From positions 62,001 through 126,000 of the forward strand of contig JAOMBK010000001.1 in assembly GCA_028344535.1 (NCBI GenBank): 64,000 bases of DNA, written 5' to 3'. Below the pieces are notes generated by a model. That model did not search any database. It saw only the letters and a program-made list of their open reading frames with translations, and had not been told where the DNA came from. Made by a program: the position numbers and the translations under genes. Origin of the DNA: Pseudomonadota bacterium. GTDB lineage: Bacteria > Pseudomonadota > Gammaproteobacteria > Magnimaribacterales > D2472. Positions within the stretch are counted from its first letter, which is position 1. Every line of letters starts with the position of its first letter. Below, piece by piece: positions 63,668 through 64,000 of the stretch.

Positions 63668-64000
63668 TTACTTAGGTCTGTCTGCACAAAGAATCGTTGC
63701 CTCACAAACATTTTTTCCGTCTACTTCAGCCTTACAATCGAATTTCCAAATCCCTCTTTTTTCAGATCGAATGCTTGCATATAAATTAATAACTTCACCA
63801 GGACTTACCGGATTTTTAAATCTCACTTTATCAGCACCAGCAAAATAATAGATGCTTCCTTCTTCCGGGGTCTTGTCCATAGTCATAAACCCTAAAATAC
63901 CAGCAGCTTGAGCAAGAGCTTCAATAATTAAAACTCCAGGCATGACTGGCTTATTAGGAAAATGTCCGTTAAAAAAATCTTCATTAATTGAAACATTCTT
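63668..64000 (-). CDS. fabZ: (3R)-hydroxyacyl-ACP dehydratase FabZ, 5' end cut by window edge
   Basis: The reverse-strand frame is open from the right edge to the stop at 63668 and encodes at least 110 residues. It shows the hot-dog fold catalytic block [14 protein letters not shown] (active-site His) followed by [12 protein letters not shown], whose Glu is the second catalytic residue. It dehydrates 3-hydroxyacyl-ACP in fatty acid elongation. The internal ATG (63943) is only a residue within VMPG and not the start. It heads the visible part of the fabZ-lpxA-lpxB operon. Confidence 0.96.
   Translation of the reverse strand, partial: KNVSINEDFFNGHFPNKPVMPGVLIIEALAQAAGILGFMTMDKTPEEGSIYYFAGADKVRFKNPVSPGEVINLYASIRSEKRGIWKFDCKAEVDGKNVCEATILCADRPK

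Noticed and set aside
1..64000. CRISPR arrays, tRNA/rRNA genes, insertion sequences, phage or defence islands
   Set aside because: No direct-repeat array, cloverleaf, transposase or phage gene was seen on reading both strands. The accessory region appears metabolic.

Overview
This is a low-GC, gene-dense window with almost no intergenic space. It reads as part of the chromosome of a marine, oligotrophic gammaproteobacterium. The basis is the gammaproteobacterial gene order at both ends (pepA/lptF/lptG with valS; fabZ-lpxA-lpxB-rnhB-dnaE-accA-tilS; a holD-like gene with rimI), lipid A genes, a TonB-dependent receptor, DUF3604 proteins and many glutathione transferases. A SAR86-like or related surface-ocean lineage is my inference; no rRNA gene is present to prove it. 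I saw no tRNA, rRNA, CRISPR array, insertion sequence or prophage. No gap between genes exceeds about 230 bases.

Layout. 1-7394: housekeeping (truncated POT peptide transporter, RDD protein, lptG-lptF divergent from pepA-valS). 7378-12582: six-gene leftward operon behind a MerR-type promoter (membrane protein, AdhR/NmlR-like MerR regulator with the conserved cysteine, aldo/keto reductase, SDR, biotin-dependent carboxyltransferase, alpha/beta hydrolase). 12666-23488: eight-gene leftward operon (YghU-like GST, tandem DsbA/kappa-like protein, DUF3604 lipoprotein, SDR, epimerase, AGPS-like FAD oxidase, GlpD-like dehydrogenase, FGGY kinase). 23625-27469: rightward DUF3604, parvulin-like and HupE/UreJ genes. 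27486-37572: thirteen-gene leftward operon (two nitronate monooxygenase-like proteins, three GST-fold proteins, a DhlA-like hydrolase, two DUF1330-like proteins, DUF2855, membrane proteins, MBL hydrolase, SDR). 37629: divergent TetR regulator. 38223-41226: acyl-CoA ligase and enoyl-reductase-like gene. 41453-43801: TonB receptor. 43960-48580: ast arginine catabolism genes with a LysR regulator. 48638-51982: LLM oxidoreductase, second HupE/UreJ, and an ElaA-acetyltransferase/parvulin fusion. 52040-64000: housekeeping (gpx, rimI, holD-like, leuA, enoyl-CoA hydratase, tilS, accA, dnaE, rnhB, lpxB, lpxA, fabZ).

How it may work together. A near-identical palindrome (core TTGNCATAWWTTRTGTCAA) lies between the TetR gene and the 13-gene operon (37589), between the 8-gene operon and the DUF3604/parvulin/HupE operon (23538), and upstream of the TonB receptor (43849). 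In at least two sites the palindrome contains a good -35 hexamer, so a repressor bound there would block the promoter. I infer one TetR-controlled regulon of about 26 genes: outer-membrane uptake, periplasmic DUF3604 hydrolases with their own chaperone-like and metal-permease-like partners, and glutathione-, flavin- and NAD-dependent enzymes. The substrate is unknown. The enzyme mix suggests a small organic compound broken down by redox and glutathione chemistry (ether, halogenated or nitro), but that is inference.
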